Below, in pieces: positions 56,089 through 64,000 of a DNA stretch of 64,000 nt (positions are counted from its first letter, which is position 1; every line of letters starts with the position of its first letter). The notes below the pieces were generated by a model that saw nothing but the letters and a program-made list of their open reading frames with translations, was not told the origin of the DNA and did not search any database. The stretch covers positions 1,730,001 to 1,794,000 of the forward strand of contig JANQAC010000002.1 in the NCBI GenBank assembly GCA_024707255.1, in the 5' to 3' direction. The DNA is from Asticcacaulis sp. Lineage in GTDB: Bacteria > Pseudomonadota > Alphaproteobacteria > Caulobacterales > Caulobacteraceae. A program made the position numbers and the translations under genes.

Positions 56089-57183
56089 TCAGTGCTCTCC
56101 GCCGGCTGCCGTTGTAGCGGTGGCCTTGACCAGGTCGCCATCGTTAAGGAACCCGGCGCCGGTTGTGACCACGCGGTCACCCGCGACAAGCCCTTCCTTG
56201 ACGATGACATCCTTACCGCCCGCCGTTGTACCGAGCAGAACCTTGCGCAGGTGCGCCTTGTTGTCGGTGCCGACCACAAAGACCTGCGGCAGGTTTTCAT
56301 GATAAACAACGGCATTTTGCGGGATCAGCAGCACATTTTGGGAGCCGGCCGCGATCGTTCCGGAAGCAAACATGCCCGGACGCAGGCCTGATTCCCACGG
56401 CACGCTGACGCGGGCGTAGCCCAGGCGTGTCGCCGGGTCGACCATCGGCGTAACGATGCGCACCGAACCGCTGACCGGTCCGGTGGATTCACTGGTCACC
56501 GTCACCGGCATACCGGCGGAAACATTGTGCAGGTCGCTTTCGACCACCTGCATGTTGAGCTCAATTCGCCCATCGCGGACGATGCGGAACAATTCAGCGC
56601 CCTGGCTGATATTCTGGCCCAGAACCGCCGTGCGGTGGGTAACGATGCCGGAAACTGGCGCACGGACCGTCGCCATGTTGAGCTGGGTCTGCGCCGTTTG
56701 CATGGCGGCTTCCGTCGTCAGCTTGGCGGCCTCGGCATTATCGAGCGCGGCGGCCGACAGATAGCCCTGCTGGAACAGGGTCTGGGCGCGCAGGTAAGCC
56801 TTGTTCGACTGGTTGTAATTGGCCTGAGCCTGCTTGAGCTGAGCCTGGAGCAGGACATCGTTCATTTTCAGCAGGGGCTGGCCTTGCTTGACGGTTTGCC
56901 CTTCATCGGCCAGCAGCGCTACGGCGGTCAGCCCACCGGTTTCGGCGCCGACGGCGACCTCCTGCCAGGCGCTGATTGTACCGGTGCCCACCACCTGGAC
57001 AGGCGCCGTATCCTGACGCACCACGGCGAAATTGACGACCGCCGCATGGGATTCCGCCTTGCCGTCATCCTTTTTCTTGCTGCAGCCGCTGATGCCGGCG
57101 CCGATAACCAGCGCCATGGCGACGAACGCCGCCACTGATCGTGACCGCGAACCGGCTTTCAGAGTTCCCCAAATCATGCCCAT
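56089..57183 (-). CDS. RND efflux periplasmic adaptor (membrane fusion protein)
   Basis: A 364-residue lipoprotein adaptor: signal sequence with lipobox GAGISGCSKKK, hairpin domain, lipoyl-like halves (GAETGGLTAVALLADEGQTV and MATVRAPVSGIVTHRTAVLG), beta barrel (SAGMPVTVTSEST, GYARVSVPW) and a C-terminal membrane-proximal domain. Links the permease to an outer-membrane channel, whose gene is not nearby. ATG 57183 (AGGA just upstream) or ATG 57177 are both possible starts; the frame extends to 57222. It precedes the permease by 2 bp, so one operon. Confidence 0.92.
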   Translation of the reverse strand: MGMIWGTLKAGSRSRSVAAFVAMALVIGAGISGCSKKKDDGKAESHAAVVNFAVVRQDTAPVQVVGTGTISAWQEVAVGAETGGLTAVALLADEGQTVKQGQPLLKMNDVLLQAQLKQAQANYNQSNKAYLRAQTLFQQGYLSAAALDNAEAAKLTTEAAMQTAQTQLNMATVRAPVSGIVTHRTAVLGQNISQGAELFRIVRDGRIELNMQVVESDLHNVSAGMPVTVTSESTGPVSGSVRIVTPMVDPATRLGYARVSVPWESGLRPGMFASGTIAAGSQNVLLIPQNAVVYHENLPQVFVVGTDNKAHLRKVLLGTTAGGKDVIVKEGLVAGDRVVTTGAGFLNDGDLVKATATTAAGGEH

Positions 57184-57494
57184 TGATCCTACTTTTATTA
57201 TGTGCCGCGCATCTACGGACACAGATGTTTCTTATACCGCACTCTGATGCGCGCCCCGTTGCCTGTCAACGAAGGGCGACATTACAAATCCTTCACTAAC
57301 GCACACCCCGGCGGACGTCATCGCGCCCGCATGACACCGTTCTCTTTCGCTATAGCACAATCTGGCAGAAAACTGTCAGTAGCTAAAACATGGGCAATGC
57401 TTGAAAAGAGGGTTAACCGGAGCGATAACGACTGGATTATTGCTTATTTATTTTGGCGCCGTCAGGCTGGGGCTGCAGATCAAGGGAGAACGTC

Positions 57495-58334
57495 ATGAGA
57501 TGGCAAGGCGGACGCAGGGGCGGCGTTGAAGATCGTCGGGGCGGCGGCGGCATGGGCCCGGTGGCCGGCGGCGGCGGGCTGGTTCTGGTGGTCGTGGCGC
57601 TAATCGGCTATTTCGTTTTCGGTATCGACCCGCAGACCATCATGAGCGCCGGCAGCCAGAGCGCGCCGGCGTCGGACGTACAAGCCTCTACCGGCACGCC
57701 GGGTGATGAGGAAGGTCAGTTCGCCGACGTTATCCATACCTCCGCCAATGATACCTGGCAGGCGCTTTTCCAGTCGGAGGGCAAGGACTTCCGCCCCTCC
57801 ACCATCGTGCTCTACACCCAGGGCACCCCCACCGGCTGCGGCATGGGCGAAGCGGCCATGGGACCGTTCTACTGCCCGGCCGACGAGAAGGTCTATATCG
57901 ATCTCGACTTCTTCCGCACGCTCGATAACCAGCTCGGCGCACCGGGTGATTTCGCCAAGGCCTATGTCATCGCCCACGAGGTCGGCCACCACATCCAGAA
58001 ACTGGAAGGCACAAGCGACGCGGTCAGCCGCCAGGAACAGCGCCTGAGCAAGGCTGGCGCCAATGCCCTCTCCGTCAAGCTGGAGCTTCAGGCCGACTGC
58101 TATGCCGGCGTCTGGGCCAAGCGCGCCAATGACAAAGAACACTGGATCGAGGCCGGCGATATCGACGAAGCCCTCGGCGCCGCCACAGCGGTGGGTGACG
58201 ACACGCTACAGGAAAAGGCCCAGGGCCGTGTGGTGCCGGACAGCTTCACCCACGGCTCGGCGGCGCAGCGCACCCAGTGGTTCAAGGCCGGCTTCCGCGC
58301 CGGCGATCCGGCGGATTGCCGCACTTTCGGCTAA
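57495..58334 (+). CDS. Neutral zinc metallopeptidase (YpfJ/KPN_02809 family)
   Basis: A 279-residue single-pass protein: Gly/Arg-rich N-terminus (MRWQGGRRGGVEDRRGGGG), one membrane segment (GGLVLVVVALIGYFVFGI) and an extracytoplasmic metallopeptidase domain with HEVGHH (161-166) and a downstream LELQADCYAGVWA, where the third zinc ligand is expected. Four Cys may form disulfides. GGGAG lies 8 nt before ATG 57495. Substrate unknown. It converges with the DUF1080 gene with overlapping stops (58331-58334). Confidence 0.93.
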   Translation: MRWQGGRRGGVEDRRGGGGMGPVAGGGGLVLVVVALIGYFVFGIDPQTIMSAGSQSAPASDVQASTGTPGDEEGQFADVIHTSANDTWQALFQSEGKDFRPSTIVLYTQGTPTGCGMGEAAMGPFYCPADEKVYIDLDFFRTLDNQLGAPGDFAKAYVIAHEVGHHIQKLEGTSDAVSRQEQRLSKAGANALSVKLELQADCYAGVWAKRANDKEHWIEAGDIDEALGAATAVGDDTLQEKAQGRVVPDSFTHGSAAQRTQWFKAGFRAGDPADCRTFG

Positions 58335-59239
58335 CGCACCTCGATTGCCGGCAGGCTGTTGATCGGCTCAATGGTGATATTGCGAAAGAAGGTTTCCGCC
58401 CCTTCGGACTGCAACTGTATCGCGCCGTGAGTTAGAGGCTCGCACGGGGCCGTATCGCTGGCCTTGTCGCAGATGCCCCACACCTCCATGACCGGCACGC
58501 CATTGACCACATGGACGGCATGGTTGGCGAAGACGTAGAGATCGAGCGTGTTCCACTGGCCGACCGGTCTATCGGCGTTGAAATTGTTTTCGATGTTCCA
58601 CAGGGCGGTATTGCCGACGGCCGAGCCTTTCGGGGCGCCGGCCATGAAACGTTGTTTCGGATCAATGATCGATGGATCAATGGCCACGCTGGAATCGACC
58701 CGCAGACCGGCGCCGACCGGCACCACCATGCCGACGCTGCCAGTCATGATCTCGAACTCAACCGCGCGCGACCAGGTGCCCCAGACCGCGCCGGGCGCGC
58801 CGTGGGTGTGATACAGCAGGCCGTTGTTTTCCGGGTCGTTGAAGCGCGGCGCGTAGCGCTTGCCGCTCCACTTGTATTCCAGCCGCAGGTGGTAGTTCTT
58901 GAAATCACCCTTGTGGACCAGGCTTCCCCAGGTCCCGCCGCTGACACGCAGCGCCGGCGCGCCATCCTCGGTCACCACCGTGAAGATATCGCCCTTGCCA
59001 CCCGGACCGATCGGTTTTGCATCCCCGGCATTATAGGTCACAGCCGCATCCTTATAGCCCAGCCAGGCCGTCCAGTCGTTCAAATCCTTGCCATTGAACA
59101 GCGCCTCAGCCGGTCCCGTGGCCTGTGGAATATTTTTCAGCACCAGGGTTTGCGGATGAAAGGCCGGTGCTTCGGCCCGCGCCACACCCAGTCCGAACGC
59201 CAAGGCCAGCCCGGCAGTAGCAGCAAGACGCTTCAACAT
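58331..59239 (-). CDS. DUF1080 (3-keto-disaccharide hydrolase-type) secreted protein
   Basis: A 302-residue exported beta-sandwich protein. Signal peptide from ATG 59239 (MLKRLAATAGLALAFGLGVA, cleavage after ARA), then the DUF1080 landmarks EALFNGKDLNDWTAWLG, HLRLEYKWSGKRYAPR, NNGLLYHTHGAPG and AIQLQSEGAETFFRNITIEP. Members occur in 3-keto-glycoside and other carbohydrate degradation; the substrate here is unknown. GGGAAGAG precedes the ATG. No other sugar genes adjoin it. Confidence 0.92.
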   Translation of the reverse strand: MLKRLAATAGLALAFGLGVARAEAPAFHPQTLVLKNIPQATGPAEALFNGKDLNDWTAWLGYKDAAVTYNAGDAKPIGPGGKGDIFTVVTEDGAPALRVSGGTWGSLVHKGDFKNYHLRLEYKWSGKRYAPRFNDPENNGLLYHTHGAPGAVWGTWSRAVEFEIMTGSVGMVVPVGAGLRVDSSVAIDPSIIDPKQRFMAGAPKGSAVGNTALWNIENNFNADRPVGQWNTLDLYVFANHAVHVVNGVPVMEVWGICDKASDTAPCEPLTHGAIQLQSEGAETFFRNITIEPINSLPAIEVR

Positions 59240-59319
59240 ATCTCTTCCCAACTTTTATATGATTGTACACGGTGGTAATCTATTACATACACATGCGTCA
59301 AGGCAGTGAGGAGATGGCT

Positions 59320-59907
59320 TCAGTGCGAAGCGGCGGACTTGTTCAGCGCGTCGTACATGTTGATTTTCATGCCGCCGGGCACGATCATGTCGCCGCCCTT
59401 CATATCGGCCGGACAATCGCCCAAGCGTTTACCAATTACCGTGGTAGTCGATTTGCCGTCTCCGCTCATCGGCGGTTCCATGGTTGCGGCAATCGTCTGG
59501 TGATACTCACTGTCGCTGATCATTTCCATGCGGATATGGCTGGTGATCTTGCGGCCTGACATTTGGCAAACCGAATCGACATCGACGGTTGTTCCGGTTT
59601 TTACGATATTACTTTGGGTGCATTGGGCATCGCCGGTGCCCTTCAGGCCGACCTCAACCATCCGTTCGCTCAGGCCCTGATCCACGCAGAGCTTGCTGAC
59701 CAGGCCCGCCGGCATCCCCGGCACCGACGTCGTCATTTCCCACAGGCCGGGCTTCTGCGCCATCGGGCTGGCCTCCGCCAGTGGAGCCGGTTTCGCCGCC
59801 TCGGTGGCGGCTTCCGGTGCTTCAGGCGCCTTTGGCTTGCTGCACCCAGCCACGACGCCCAATGCAATCATTAAAACCAAGCCTGTAGTCAAACGCGTAA
59901 CAGTCAT
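59320..59907 (-). CDS. DUF3617 lipoprotein (paralogue 1)
   Basis: A 195-residue protein with lipobox GVVAGCSKP, an Ala/Pro-rich linker and a DUF3617 domain: KPGLWEMTTSVPGMPAG, then SKLCVDQGL, and a final GKRLGDCPADMKGGD. Cys pairs are probably disulfide-bonded. GGAG lies 8 nt before ATG 59907. Envelope function unknown. It is the closest relative of the next gene upstream, sharing KRLGDCPA and the Trp motif, so the two look like a tandem duplication. Confidence 0.88.
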   Translation of the reverse strand: MTVTRLTTGLVLMIALGVVAGCSKPKAPEAPEAATEAAKPAPLAEASPMAQKPGLWEMTTSVPGMPAGLVSKLCVDQGLSERMVEVGLKGTGDAQCTQSNIVKTGTTVDVDSVCQMSGRKITSHIRMEMISDSEYHQTIAATMEPPMSGDGKSTTTVIGKRLGDCPADMKGGDMIVPGGMKINMYDALNKSAASH

Positions 59908-59970
59908 AAGGCGTCTCCTCTAATCTGCGCCCATTACCATACAACCGAAGAACAATGTTACAAACCCATA

Positions 59971-60612
59971 TTAGCGAAACTTGGCCAGAACGAGCCCGGC
60001 CTTGAGTTTCACGCCATCCCCCGTCACGTAGTCGCCTGGCTTCATGCCGGCCGGACAATCCCCCAGACGCTTGCCGTCGGTGATCGTGACCTGATTGCCA
60101 TGGCCCGCAAACGCCGGCGAATACCGCGTCTCGACCGTCTGGTGGAACGCGTCATTGCCGATGATATCGACATGGATATGCGAGGTCAGGGTGGTGTCAT
60201 TGACCATGCAGACTGTATCGATGTCGGCGCCATCATCGCTCTTGGTAACCGAGCGCGCCGAACATTCGAGATGCGCCATTTCCGGCTTGCCCGGCAGGTC
60301 ATGGCCGATCAGGGCCAGCTTTTCCCCTTGAGCGTCGTTGACGCAGATTTTCGACACCGAGCGCCCCCCCAGTTGCGGCAGGGTCTGGGTCAGTTGCCAA
60401 AGTCCGGCCCGCTGCCCCAGCCGGCTGACCTTGTAAACCGGTGCGCTTTCGGACTCCGCCTCACTGGCCGCAGCACTTTCCACCGCGTCCGACGCCGCCG
60501 CCGCCGATAGTCCGGCGCCATCTTCAACAAACGGGGTGCGCGGCTTTTCCGGCTTGTCGCAGGCGGTCACGAGGAAAGCTGTCATCCCCAACATGACAAA
60601 TTTCAACTTCAT
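59971..60612 (-). CDS. DUF3617 lipoprotein (paralogue 2)
   Basis: A 213-residue lipoprotein (LVTACDKPEKP lipobox), Ala/Glu/Ser linker, then DUF3617: RAGLWQLTQTLPQLGG, SKICVNDAQGEK, DGKRLGDCPAGMKPGD. Its start overlaps the stop of the small lipoprotein gene upstream as ATGA (60609-60612), implying translational coupling. Paralogue 1 lies 63 bp downstream. Confidence 0.88.
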   Translation of the reverse strand: MKLKFVMLGMTAFLVTACDKPEKPRTPFVEDGAGLSAAAASDAVESAAASEAESESAPVYKVSRLGQRAGLWQLTQTLPQLGGRSVSKICVNDAQGEKLALIGHDLPGKPEMAHLECSARSVTKSDDGADIDTVCMVNDTTLTSHIHVDIIGNDAFHQTVETRYSPAFAGHGNQVTITDGKRLGDCPAGMKPGDYVTGDGVKLKAGLVLAKFR

Positions 60613-60821
60613 TGCGAGTCCGCCTCCGATGCCGGGCTGTCGCCCTCCACCGACATGACAGGCGCGTAGCTGGCATAGGCCGCCGCCTCTTCGGCCGTCA
60701 GGCTGGCGGCGGGGCTTTCACCAGCGTCCGCCACGTCACCGGATGCTCCAGGGCGCGGGCTGCAACCGCCGAGGACGCAAATGACCAGGCCGGACGCAAT
60801 TAAACAGACAAACGGTTTCAT
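60609..60821 (-). CDS. Small lipoprotein, 70 residues
   Basis: Lipobox GLVICVLGGCSPR, then an Ala/Ser/Asp/Glu-rich acidic mature part (about 50 residues) with no recognised domain. Its stop overlaps the start of the next DUF3617 gene by ATGA, so it is probably made with it. It resembles the N-terminal linker of the DUF3617 lipoproteins without their domain. Function unknown. Confidence 0.7.
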   Translation of the reverse strand: MKPFVCLIASGLVICVLGGCSPRPGASGDVADAGESPAASLTAEEAAAYASYAPVMSVEGDSPASEADSQ

Positions 60822-60894
60822 ACTTGACCTTCAAAGACACCCTATTTCCGAACATATTCACGAGATTGTAAAGACGAAATTCGGAAGTGAAGCT

Positions 60895-61596
60895 TTAAGT
60901 CCGCGCGATAGCGGGGTCATCCGGCAGTTTCCAGTCGATCGGCGCATAGCCTTTCGACGCCAGAAACTCATTGGCGCGCGAAAAGGGTTTGGTGCCGAAA
61001 AAGCCGTTATGGGCGGAAAGCGGCGACGGATGCACCGATTTGATCACCAGATGCTTCGAGGTATCGACAAATGCGGCCTTCTTTTGTGCATAACTGCCCC
61101 ACAGGATGAACACCACCGGCTGCGGCAGGTCATTGACCGAGCGGATCACCGCATCGGTGAACTTTTCCCAGCCCTTGCCCTGGTGCGCCGCCGCCATGCC
61201 CATTTCCACGGTCAGCACGCTGTTCAGCAATAACACGCCCTGTTTTGCCCAATGCTCCAGGAATCCGTGACGCGCCGCCGGGATACCGAGATCACCTTGC
61301 AATTCCTTGTAGATATTGACCAATGAGGGCGGGATGCGCACGCCGGGCCTGACCGAGAATGACAGGCCATGCGCCTGGCCTTCGCCGTGATAAGGATCCT
61401 GGCCCAGAATGACGATACGCACCTTTTCCGGCGGCGTCAGGTCGAGGGCACGGAAATAGTCGGCTCCCTTTGGGAATATCCGCTTACCCGCTGCGCGCTG
61501 GGCCTGAAGAAAGGCGCGCAGGTCGGCCATATAGGACTTGGAAAATTCCGGCGCCAGCAGGGCCTTCCAGCCGTCATCGAGTTTGATATCGCTCAT
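60895..61596 (-). CDS. ung: Uracil-DNA glycosylase
   Basis: Removes uracil from DNA. About 233 residues from ATG 61596; the frame extends to ATG 61623, and neither start has a strong ribosome-binding site. Catalytic [18 protein letters not shown] (Asp67), the [11 protein letters not shown] segment and the Leu-loop [13 protein letters not shown] are all present: family 1 UDG. It sits among DUF3617 genes without an obvious link. A double-hairpin repeat lies just upstream, in inverted orientation to the gene. Confidence 0.96.
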   Translation of the reverse strand: MSDIKLDDGWKALLAPEFSKSYMADLRAFLQAQRAAGKRIFPKGADYFRALDLTPPEKVRIVILGQDPYHGEGQAHGLSFSVRPGVRIPPSLVNIYKELQGDLGIPAARHGFLEHWAKQGVLLLNSVLTVEMGMAAAHQGKGWEKFTDAVIRSVNDLPQPVVFILWGSYAQKKAAFVDTSKHLVIKSVHPSPLSAHNGFFGTKPFSRANEFLASKGYAPIDWKLPDDPAIART

Positions 61597-61634
61597 GCCG
61601 GCATCCCGCCGCGACTCCTTCATTAAGTCAAGCG

Positions 61635-61700
61635 CTCAAGCGCCGCGCGGGCTACCTCGCATAAGCTCGGGCGGGCCTTGCCCTTGCCGGCTAAAGCCGG
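61635..61700 (+). repeat. Dispersed double-hairpin repeat, copy C
   Basis: CTCAAGC left end, GC-rich middle containing CTCGCATAAGCTCGGGCGGG, hairpin 1 (GGGC-CTT-GCCC), TT, hairpin 2 (CCGGCT-AA-AGCCGG). Lies between ung and a DUF3617 gene, both on the minus strand, so it is antisense to them, unlike copies A and B. Confidence 0.6.
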
Positions 61701-61709
61701 AAACGCCCA

Positions 61710-62204
61710 TCAGGATTTCGTGCAGGTGCCCGTCACCTTGCCCATGACATGCAGCGTCGTATCCTGTCCGGCGGTGGAGGCGGTTACATCGCCGCTGAAA
61801 GACTGCCCGTCATCGGCAATGGTCAGGGAACCGGTGCCTTTGACGGCCGCGCAGTCCGTGGTCCAGGAGACCGTCTTGCCGGCTTCACTGAATTTTTGGC
61901 CCTCGCATTGCGGTCCGGTCACGACCACAGGTGGCGCTTTCAGGTCTTCCGGATTGGCGCAGAGGCTTGCGGTTGTGCTGGTCGGCGCCTGGCCGGCGAC
62001 CGTCGTGGTGGTGGTGATTTCCCACAGGGAATCCGGCCCTGGCAAAACCGGCGCATCCGTGACCTCCGGCGGCGTATCGGCCACGGTTGCGGCGGCCGTT
62101 GTTGGCTTTGGATCAGGCCCGACCTGATCCATTACAGCGGGGGAAACCACGCCGAACACAAATCCTGCGGCGGCGGTAAAGGCCAGGGCAAGGGTGGGAC
62201 TCAT
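61710..62204 (-). CDS. DUF3617-like exported protein (paralogue 3)
   Basis: A 164-residue protein with an N-terminal hydrophobic segment (SPTLALAFTAAAGFVFGVVS), a Thr/Ala/Pro linker, and a DUF3617-like domain: DSLWEITTTTTVAGQAPTST, ASLCANPEDLKAPP, QCEGQKF, TDCAAVKGTGSLTIADDG, ending in a CTKS tail. AGGAG lies 8 nt before ATG 62204; the frame extends to TTG 62222. More divergent than paralogues 1 and 2. Function unknown. Confidence 0.8.
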   Translation of the reverse strand: MSPTLALAFTAAAGFVFGVVSPAVMDQVGPDPKPTTAAATVADTPPEVTDAPVLPGPDSLWEITTTTTVAGQAPTSTTASLCANPEDLKAPPVVVTGPQCEGQKFSEAGKTVSWTTDCAAVKGTGSLTIADDGQSFSGDVTASTAGQDTTLHVMGKVTGTCTKS

Positions 62205-62382
62205 GAACAAGGCTCCTGTCAAAACAAAAACCCCGCAATGCCGCCCACCGCCATATTAGGCTTGGAACCAAATCACGCCAAATCAAAAACACATCAAGCA
62301 TTTGACTTTTATTGATTTTTTATACAGCCCACCTTGCCTAGAAAGCCCTGGCCTATACACGCCTTACCATAAATTTACAGGT

Positions 62383-62790
62383 TCAGGTGCTGCACCGGTC
62401 GACTACCTTGCCGTCAAGGCCGGTTGTCACCTCGCCTTCCGGCGTCCGCACCGTGCTTTGACCTTCCACAGCCTTGCCGCCGTGTGAGAAGGTCCACTGG
62501 CCGGCGCCCTGCGCCACATCGCACTGGGATTTCCACGACACGACATCGCCATCACGCGTAAATTCCGGATCGCTGCACTTGCCGCCGGTCAAATCCTTCG
62601 GCGGATTAAGCCAGCTATCCTCGGACATGCACATCCAGGTCGTGTTCTTGCTTGCCGCGCCATCGCCGGCTTTCGTCTCGACTTCGAGTTCCCATAACCG
62701 GCCCTTTTCGTAAGCCGAAGCCTCGGTCGCGCCCATGACTGTAAACAGCGCCACAGCGGCGCTCAAAAGATACATATTGCGCAGTGTCAT
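62383..62790 (-). CDS. DUF3617-like exported protein (paralogue 4)
   Basis: A 135-residue protein with a signal peptide (MTLRNMYLLSAAVALFTVMG, cleavage near EASA) and a DUF3617-like domain: GRLWELEVETKAGDGAASKN, TTWMCMSEDSW, KDLTGGKCSDPEF, KSQCDVAQGAGQWTFSHGGK, ending in RCST. GAGGAGG lies 5 nt before ATG 62790, so the longer frame to 62883 is rejected. Closest to paralogue 3 (same Cys spacing). Confidence 0.8.
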   Translation of the reverse strand: MTLRNMYLLSAAVALFTVMGATEASAYEKGRLWELEVETKAGDGAASKNTTWMCMSEDSWLNPPKDLTGGKCSDPEFTRDGDVVSWKSQCDVAQGAGQWTFSHGGKAVEGQSTVRTPEGEVTTGLDGKVVDRCST

Positions 62791-62950
62791 CTTTTCCTCC
62801 TCAAAATCTTTACCCCTCTGAATTGAGCTTAGACCACATAAAAGGCGCAACTCAAGACCACTCTCATAGATGTTACACAGCACAAAATTGAATCACGTTA
62901 ATCTATAATCGCACATAAAAATCTTTATTTAAAAATATTACGCTCTCATA

Positions 62951-63021
62951 ATTCATGTAATTAAAAATTATATACATAATTCATTATTTTAAATTTCCAT
63001 GTATGATTCATGTATTTAAAA
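62951..63021. repeat. Three AT-rich direct repeats upstream of the S10 peptidase gene
   Basis: ATTCATGTAATTAAAA (62951), ATTCATTATTTTAAA (62979) and ATTCATGTATTTAAAA (63006), spaced 28 and 27 bp, within an AT-rich 280-bp gap between divergent genes. Regular spacing suggests binding sites for a regulator; none can be named. Confidence 0.4.
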
Positions 63022-63170
63022 TTGACACAATTACGACATAACAAAATTGTGAAGACGTCGGAAGCAGCGACACTCTCGATACAAATGAAACCGCCGTATA
63101 TTGTATCAGATCGGTAAGTGTGTATTGTCACCACTTTGCAATCATAACTTCACAAAAACCGAGGCCGCTC

Positions 63171-64000
63171 GTGACTCTCCGATCCCCCTCCACCCTTCGC
63201 GCCCTGCTGACCGGCACGGCCTGCCTGTTCCTGGCCAGCGCCGCCCTGCCCACCTTCGCCGCCGACGATGCCAAAGCGAAGCCGGACGCCGCCACCGATA
63301 AAAAGACCGACAAGGATGACGCCCTGCCGCCCCTGCCGGACGACAAGACGATACACCAGTCGATCCAGCTTGATGGCAAGGCGCTGGGCTATGACGCCAC
63401 GGTCGGCAGCATTCCGGTGCGCGATGCCAAGGGCAAGAAGATCGCCGATGTCGTCTTCACCGCTTATATCGTGCCCGGCAAGGATGTCGGAAACGGTTCT
63501 GGTCGCCCCGTGACCTTCGCCTTTAATGGCGGCCCCGGCGCCTCCTCGGTCTATCTCAATATGGGCGCCGTTGGCCCCAAGCGCGTCCAGTTCGGCGATG
63601 AAGGCGACTCCCCCTCCGATTCCAGCGTCACCACCGACAATCCCAATAGCTGGCTCGATATGACCGACCTGGTCTTCATCGACCCGGTCGGCACCGGTTA
63701 TTCGCGCTCGCTGGAAGATGACGACGCCACCAAAAAGGATTTCTGGTCCACTGAAGCGGATATCCAGTATCTGTCGCGTGTCGTCTATGACTGGCTGGTC
63801 AAGAATGGCCGACTGCGGTCGCCGAAATACGTCATGGGCGAAAGCTACGGCGGCTACCGGGCGCCACGCATCGCCAATGCCCTGCAAACCCGCATGGGGG
63901 TCGGCGTCTCCGGCCTGATCATGGTGTCGCCCTATCTCGACCCGGCCGCTGTCGGCTCAGAAACCGCACTTTCGCCCCTGCCGTGGATGATCAACCTGCC
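63171..64000 (+). CDS. S10 serine carboxypeptidase-like protein, N-terminal part
   Basis: Runs off the right edge; 276 residues visible. The start is GTG 63171 (GAGG upstream; no in-frame ATG nearby). Signal peptide (LRALLTGTACLFLASAALPT, cleavage after TFA), a Lys/Asp-rich spacer, then the S10 peptidase core: FAFNGGPGASSVYLNMGAVG (oxyanion region), FIDPVGTGYSRSLEDDD and catalytic GESYGGYRAPRIA. Such exported peptidases in Caulobacteraceae probably act in peptide scavenging. The Asp and His of the triad lie beyond the window. Confidence 0.92.
   Translation, partial: MTLRSPSTLRALLTGTACLFLASAALPTFAADDAKAKPDAATDKKTDKDDALPPLPDDKTIHQSIQLDGKALGYDATVGSIPVRDAKGKKIADVVFTAYIVPGKDVGNGSGRPVTFAFNGGPGASSVYLNMGAVGPKRVQFGDEGDSPSDSSVTTDNPNSWLDMTDLVFIDPVGTGYSRSLEDDDATKKDFWSTEADIQYLSRVVYDWLVKNGRLRSPKYVMGESYGGYRAPRIANALQTRMGVGVSGLIMVSPYLDPAAVGSETALSPLPWMINL

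Noticed and set aside
57397..57498. Short leader frame ending in ATGA over the metallopeptidase start
   Set aside because: No ribosome-binding site before its ATG and the sequence has no protein-like features; the overlap is probably chance.

Overview
The window looks like chromosomal DNA of an alphaproteobacterium of the family Caulobacteraceae, most likely an Asticcacaulis- or Caulobacter-like organism. This is inferred from a Caulobacter-type flagellin, large TonB-dependent receptors, a CheY/CheZ-like pair, a DUF3422 membrane protein, a DUF3035 lipoprotein beside lspA, and the order xerD / aroK-aroB-CNNM protein. Codon use is GC-rich and genes are tightly packed, with several convergent pairs whose stop codons touch or overlap. 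No tRNA, rRNA, CRISPR array, prophage or classical insertion sequence was seen.

Layout. 0-5 kb: a partial secreted protein, ispH-rnhA, a flagellin, a zinc-ribbon protein, a gamma-carbonic-anhydrase-like protein and a PhoH ATPase behind an attenuator-like hairpin. 5-12 kb (minus strand): TonB receptor, S9 peptidase and GH13 amylase-like enzyme, a probable scavenging group. 12-19.3 kb: hemerythrin protein, NCS1/CytX-like permease, AIM24 protein, unknown lipoprotein, then thiC behind a TPP riboswitch. 19.3-20.6 kb: an AT-rich two-gene island (DUF488 protein plus unknown partner). 21-24.4 kb: a second large receptor. 25-31.8 kb: phasin, DUF3422, HAD hydrolase, GNAT, CheZ/CheY-like pair, MaoC-like hydratase, ribF. 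31.8-33.7 kb: a DmeR-DmeF type Ni/Co efflux module with a visible operator, and a GyrI-like protein. 34.8-42 kb: ileS-lspA-DUF3035 lipoprotein, secreted methyltransferase, mutL. 42-52 kb: rsmD, a pseudouridine synthase with a long disordered tail, tadA, mscS, accA, xerD, aroK-aroB, CNNM. 52.1-52.56 kb: a one-gene cassette, a damaged GxxExxY (PD-(D/E)XK-like) gene bounded by 46-bp inverted repeats. 52.6-57.2 kb: an RND efflux pump and its adaptor. 57.5-64 kb: zinc metallopeptidase, DUF1080 protein, four DUF3617-type proteins around ung, and a partial S10 peptidase.

Quality caution. Eight genes, including essential ileS, carry together about eleven single-base frameshifts, several in or beside short homopolymers. 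Sequencing or assembly indels explain this better than real decay. They are typed as pseudogene with full spans so that the intended gene can be read.

The most unusual signals are the inverted-repeat GxxExxY cassette, a dispersed double-hairpin repeat (three copies) whose second stem changes sequence but keeps its pairing, the DUF488 island, an RND permease with about four extra membrane segments, and a CheZ-like protein with three CheZ-tail-like peptides.
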